Shown here: in pieces, positions 60,361 to 64,000 of the stretch
Position numbering within the stretch: the first letter of the stretch is position 1
Layout of the letters: each line of letters begins with the position of its first letter
DNA from: Dryococelus australis
Taxonomy: Eukaryota > Arthropoda > Insecta > Phasmatodea > Phasmatidae
Direction of reading: 5' to 3'
NCBI GenBank assembly: GCA_029891345.1
Contig: CM057002.1
Coordinates: 14,336,295 to 14,400,294, forward strand
DNA: 64,000 bases
Program-made: the position numbers and the translations under genes
Notes under the pieces: generated by a model
The model's input: the letters and a program-made list of their open reading frames with translations, nothing else
What the model was told of the DNA's origin: nothing
The model's database searches: none

Positions 60361-62420
60361 GAGGAGGAACTGTCACATACCTGCACCACTGGACAAAACA
60401 GTAATGTTATGATGATCGCTTGTTACCTTTGGCTCTTGCACATTTTTAATTCACTGAAGGTAATAAATCAAGTATCTCTTGAAGTGCCTCACCCACATGG
60501 AAGTCGACACCATACACACCATGTCTCCAAGTGTTATTCCTACAAAACACTGTATTTTGACCAACATAATATGTTTACGAGGGCAGTTTAATTAGGAATT
60601 TAGTGCTTATACAGCTTAATTAATGTTACTGGATTAAGAGAGAAGGAAATATTATTGTTATATTTTGAACTTGTGTGGACTTAATATTCTGTCACTTGTA
60701 TAAATACTATACATACAACTATGTGGTTAGTGGTAAACTGCCATAACTCCATTTCCTGTTTTTAAAAAAAATGTATATTTTTAAAATTGCATTACAGTGT
60801 ACGTAAAAGCAAAGCAAGTACATTTTGAGTATATAACGTTCACATTTCAAAATGTAATTGTGTAATTTACACAAAATGTTTACTAAATTGTAATCTGCTT
60901 TCTTCTCCTACTCAGTAAATTACTACATGGAGTTATGACACCTTACCTCTGAGATACAGATATGTTGTTTTCACTTTGCACCTCGTAGCCAAGTCCAGAG
61001 GTCCAGTTACACTGCTAAAATGATCCATGGGACCACTGTAATCGATGTTATTATTAATTTGCAAATATGCATGTGTACACACTGATTACTGTTTAGCAGC
61101 CATAATCCACTGTAATTTTAACGTGGTTCTACCTATTTGTTTTTTGTTATAAGTTATATATACTAATTTAGGGATGAACTATGAAGGCATATGTGTGAGG
61201 ATAAAACATTTTTTAAAGTTTTGTTCGTTATAAATATTGTGAGTTAAGTTCTAGTTCGGGTCGATTCCAAAATCTGGGTTCGCCCCGTCTCTAGTATAAA
61301 TGCTGGACCTGACACAAAGACGGGTCTTTTCTGTTCCTTCATTGTATGCTCGTGGAATAGGACACACAAATTCTGTTCACAATTGCACAGGTGCTTATTG
61401 ATGGATTTTCCTCCACATCATTTAGTACTACTTTCGGATGACCAGACCCACTTCGTGCCAGTTCTGAGGGCTCACGGTGAGGTTGCCGCTATGCTGGAAA
61501 TCTCTCATGGTACATTCGTGCAGCAGCTCGTGCATTGCCTTTAACTTTGCAGTAGAGCAGGACCATGCCCGTAATTTATGATTTTGTATAACTTCCCATG
61601 TTGATGTGGTAGAACGCATACAATGTGCAGTTAAGTTTGGGATTTTATTCTGCAGCCCTCTGTCAGGGAGGGAAATTTGAAGTTACAGCCATTCTAGTTG
61701 ACATAAGGGTGGCAAACACCCACTTCCAACATTCACTTCTTTTATAATTACAGTTTAAATATCAGTAACTGCTACATACTATATTTCTGTCCTGTAAGTA
61801 TGTTACTAAAGATGACAGATGATGATTTTTTTGAAACCATGGAGGCGTGTATTGCTCTAGGTATTTGTCCTGGAACCATGGGTTGCCTATCTCAGTCTTT
61901 CTATTTGTATCTCAGGGATAAACTACCAAAAATGTTTACGTTTTAGATACACACTACATGCGAGGTAGAGGCAGTGGTATTTTTCACGGGGTTAGTTTCA
62001 AAAGTGATCACTTTACTGCACACAGCCTTTGCCAGGCATGTAAATAAAGATAGCAAGGTATCACATGTAGGCCTGGCTCCAGTGGAATAGGACAGAGGTG
62101 ACAACGGGCAGGAGCACTTTTAGTTGAGCAGTGCACTCCCCATAATTTGGTGTTTGCATTGATGCATGATGTGCTATGGACTAAGGAGGTGCGTCACGGC
62201 TCAAGTATTTTGGTGTGTGTGAGAGGGCACACACACCTGGAGTGAGTTTGAACTCTATTCACAGCACAGAACAGGAGCCCAAACAGTGTAGAAGACTGGT
62301 GGTGATGCTTTCTAGTTGGGCACAAAGTCAGGGACTGCAAGCACAATTTTACGTTTCGGTGGAACCACTTTCACGGGTATACCTGTCTTGGGGAGGCTGC
62401 TGGACCAGCTGAAGCTCAGG
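60361..62420. other. AT-rich stretch, no gene seen
   Basis: The 78-codon ORF at 60355-60591 is a continuation of the relic above in another frame. Nothing else recognised. Confidence 0.4.
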
Positions 62421-62422
62421 AG

Positions 62423-62950
62423 ATGATGCACCGGTGGTCAGCGGGTCGCTGGCAGCTTGTCTCTGTGAGTTGGAACCCTCTAATCCACGGGTTGGTTATA
62501 CCGTACAAGATTACCTCACCACTGGTCGTGGGAATAGTTCTGGCATGGGTGCTGGTGAGGCTGGCTTTTCTAGATGGTAAATTACTTCAGCTCTCTCATG
62601 TGTTGGGAGGTTGTCAAGGACAGTTGGTGGGACCTAACCTCGTGTTGGTATTTAGAGATGACAGCCCTTTTAACCGTCTTACATATACCACTCCTGCTGG
62701 AGTAGGGCAAGAGTCCTGCGGCGGGGGAGCATGTCACATTCGTCTCTACTTAAGTGTACTTCCACGCACAGTATTGACGGGCCAAGCTGTCCGCCCTATC
62801 CCCGTATCCAACACCAGAAGTGCAGTGGACACAGTGGCAACAATTACAATACTTGGGGAGTCCCCCCTTAAGGGTCAGGCCCCCAGATTCAGGAAAATAC
62901 CCTCTCTGGGAAAAGGAGCATGGTGGAAGGAGCACAACCCAGATCGTTAG
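62423..62950 (+). other. 175-codon ORF, unknown, in a GC-richer patch
   Basis: This is the longest open frame after dNK. It starts at ATG 62423. The translation has a hydrophobic stretch (about residues 33-55) but no domain I recognise, and nearby frames are also long because the patch is GC-rich. It lies about 200 bp before an LTR-like repeat copy, so an origin in a repeat is more likely than a host exon. No splice signals stand out. Confidence 0.25.
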
Positions 62951-63170
62951 TCCGATCCCAAGAGGATGACTACCCACTGCCGTGCTATACAGCTGACTGC
63001 ATAAAATAGGTGGCTGTCCAAGGTGTATGCGTCATACAGAAACTAGCAGCCCTCAGCTACTTTCAGCAAACTGGATTATAATCAAATTTCCGGTCTCCCA
63101 CTGTCCCATGGCGGACCTGATGTTTACTGGGGAAGGTTCTCTATAAACAAGAGATTAACAGTGGCTGGCT
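62951..63170. other. GC-richer spacer, no gene seen
   Basis: Continuous in composition with the preceding ORF; likely the same repeat. Confidence 0.35.
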
Positions 63171-63450
63171 CTGCTAGACAGGTGAAGGCAACCTGTTTCT
63201 AAGCTAAGAGTGTGGTGAAGGAGCTGACAGACTGGAGTTCCAAGGGCTGTGCTCGGATATTTATACTCTTCCTGTTTCACCCTTGGTCTCGTGGATGGGG
63301 CGGCACCTGCTGGCTGAAGTTTTCCAGCTGCTGCATATTTTAGCAATACATACTAGTAATGGCATCCCTTGGCACGCTATAGTACTAGGTGACGAAGCAT
63401 CATCTCGTTCGACCGGTGAACAGTAAAATTTATTCAGGCTGATGAGAGTA
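63171..63450. repeat. LTR-like dispersed repeat, copy 3 (diverged)
   Basis: ATTTATACTCTTCCTG and GGCATCCCTTGGCACGCTAT with TAGTACTAGGTGAC parallel the order TTATATTCTTCCTG ... CATCCCTTAGT ... GCACCGTAGAACTACATGAC of copy 1. The match is patchy. Confidence 0.4.
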
Positions 63451-64000
63451 CGTATGTCTTTTACCGTTTGGTAAACAATACAAATTCTAGGTGTCTGGAA
63501 GATAGTACTACCAATGTAACTCTGTTCAGGCGTGGTGCTAAGGGCAAGTCGGTTTAAATAAGTACAAAAAATGTCATGTGTTAGCAATAAAGAGACTGTT
63601 CTGTAGCAATCTGCACTATTCACAAGGAACTGGTGTTTACTGCCAGCTAGGAGCACGGTTAACATTGCTTTGAAAAAGTGTACAACTACTTTCCAAGTAT
63701 CTAACAAATTATTTGTATAATACTTCCACTCATCACAGAAATTTTTGATACTGACGCCGGCTAACAGTCAGCAGCGCTAGAGCCCATGACAGCGCTCACC
63801 ACGCAAGTGTTTTCAGAGAGTCCAATAATTTTGAACTCGCATAAATAATATTTTTCAGTGTAAAATGTGTTATATTGTATTTGCTGTGTTTAAATGTGAT
63901 ATTCTGGCATGAACGCCATACTATACACATTAAATTATGAAAATTCATAAGAAAATTATAAAAGTGTAAAATTTAATTTTTGCCATTTTATTTTTATATT
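63451..64000. other. End of window, no gene seen
   Basis: The minus-strand ORF at 63261-63707 (148 codons) overlaps the LTR-like repeat and has no motif. The last 250 bases are AT-rich. Confidence 0.4.

Overview
The window looks like part of the nuclear genome of an arthropod, most probably an insect. It is AT-rich, intron-bearing and crowded with decayed transposable elements. Evidence: a spliced insect-type deoxynucleoside kinase (dNK) gene with GT/AG introns, tRNA-headed SINEs with a clean target-site duplication, mariner/pogo-type MITEs with TA duplications, and Ty3/gypsy and LINE remnants of animal type. Nothing suggests bacterial DNA: no operons, ribosome binding sites or CRISPR. The species cannot be named from the sequence.

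Layout. 1-5.2 kb: minus-strand fragments of a Ty3/gypsy-like element (integrase GPY/F tail, K/R-rich linker, coiled-coil gag-like ORF). 5.2-17 kb: a wrecked LTR retrotransposon complex bounded by two 1.2-kb LTRs, with two gag copies, two integrase copies, no reverse transcriptase, an odd Cys-rich ORF, and a second primer-site/leader after the 3' LTR. 17.1-20.05 kb: a region bounded by short inverted repeats that contains a Jockey-like LINE remnant. 20-34.9 kb: mostly non-coding, with a (TC)n tract, four inverted-repeat elements or MITEs, a 33-bp tandem repeat, a mariner-family transposase relic and four SINE copies of two families. 35-35.6 kb: a mariner relic next to the host gene.

35.6-56.1 kb: the only host gene I can support, dNK on the + strand. 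Its five coding exons are 35670-35840, 36566-36699, 48568-48686, 48780-48934 and 55932-56039. All junctions agree in phase and give a 228-aa kinase with intact P-loop, catalytic Glu, ERS motif and Arg-rich lid. Intron 2 (11.9 kb) holds a hAT-like transposase relic split by a pogo-like element, a second copy of that element in opposite orientation (inverted arms of about 1.5 kb), a MITE, a tandem duplication and an antisense gypsy integrase fragment. Intron 4 (7.0 kb) holds a LINE relic and a structurally complete but stop-riddled Ty3/gypsy element with 5-bp target duplications.

56-64 kb: microsatellites, a 580-bp MITE, a relic resembling DUF7869-type transposon proteins, and GC-richer segments that look repeat-derived.

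Apart from dNK, every coding trace is degenerate. No undescribed functional system is clearly present. The best leads are the giant inverted repeat inside a dNK intron, the Cys-rich ORF inside the LTR complex, and the LTR followed by a second primer site.
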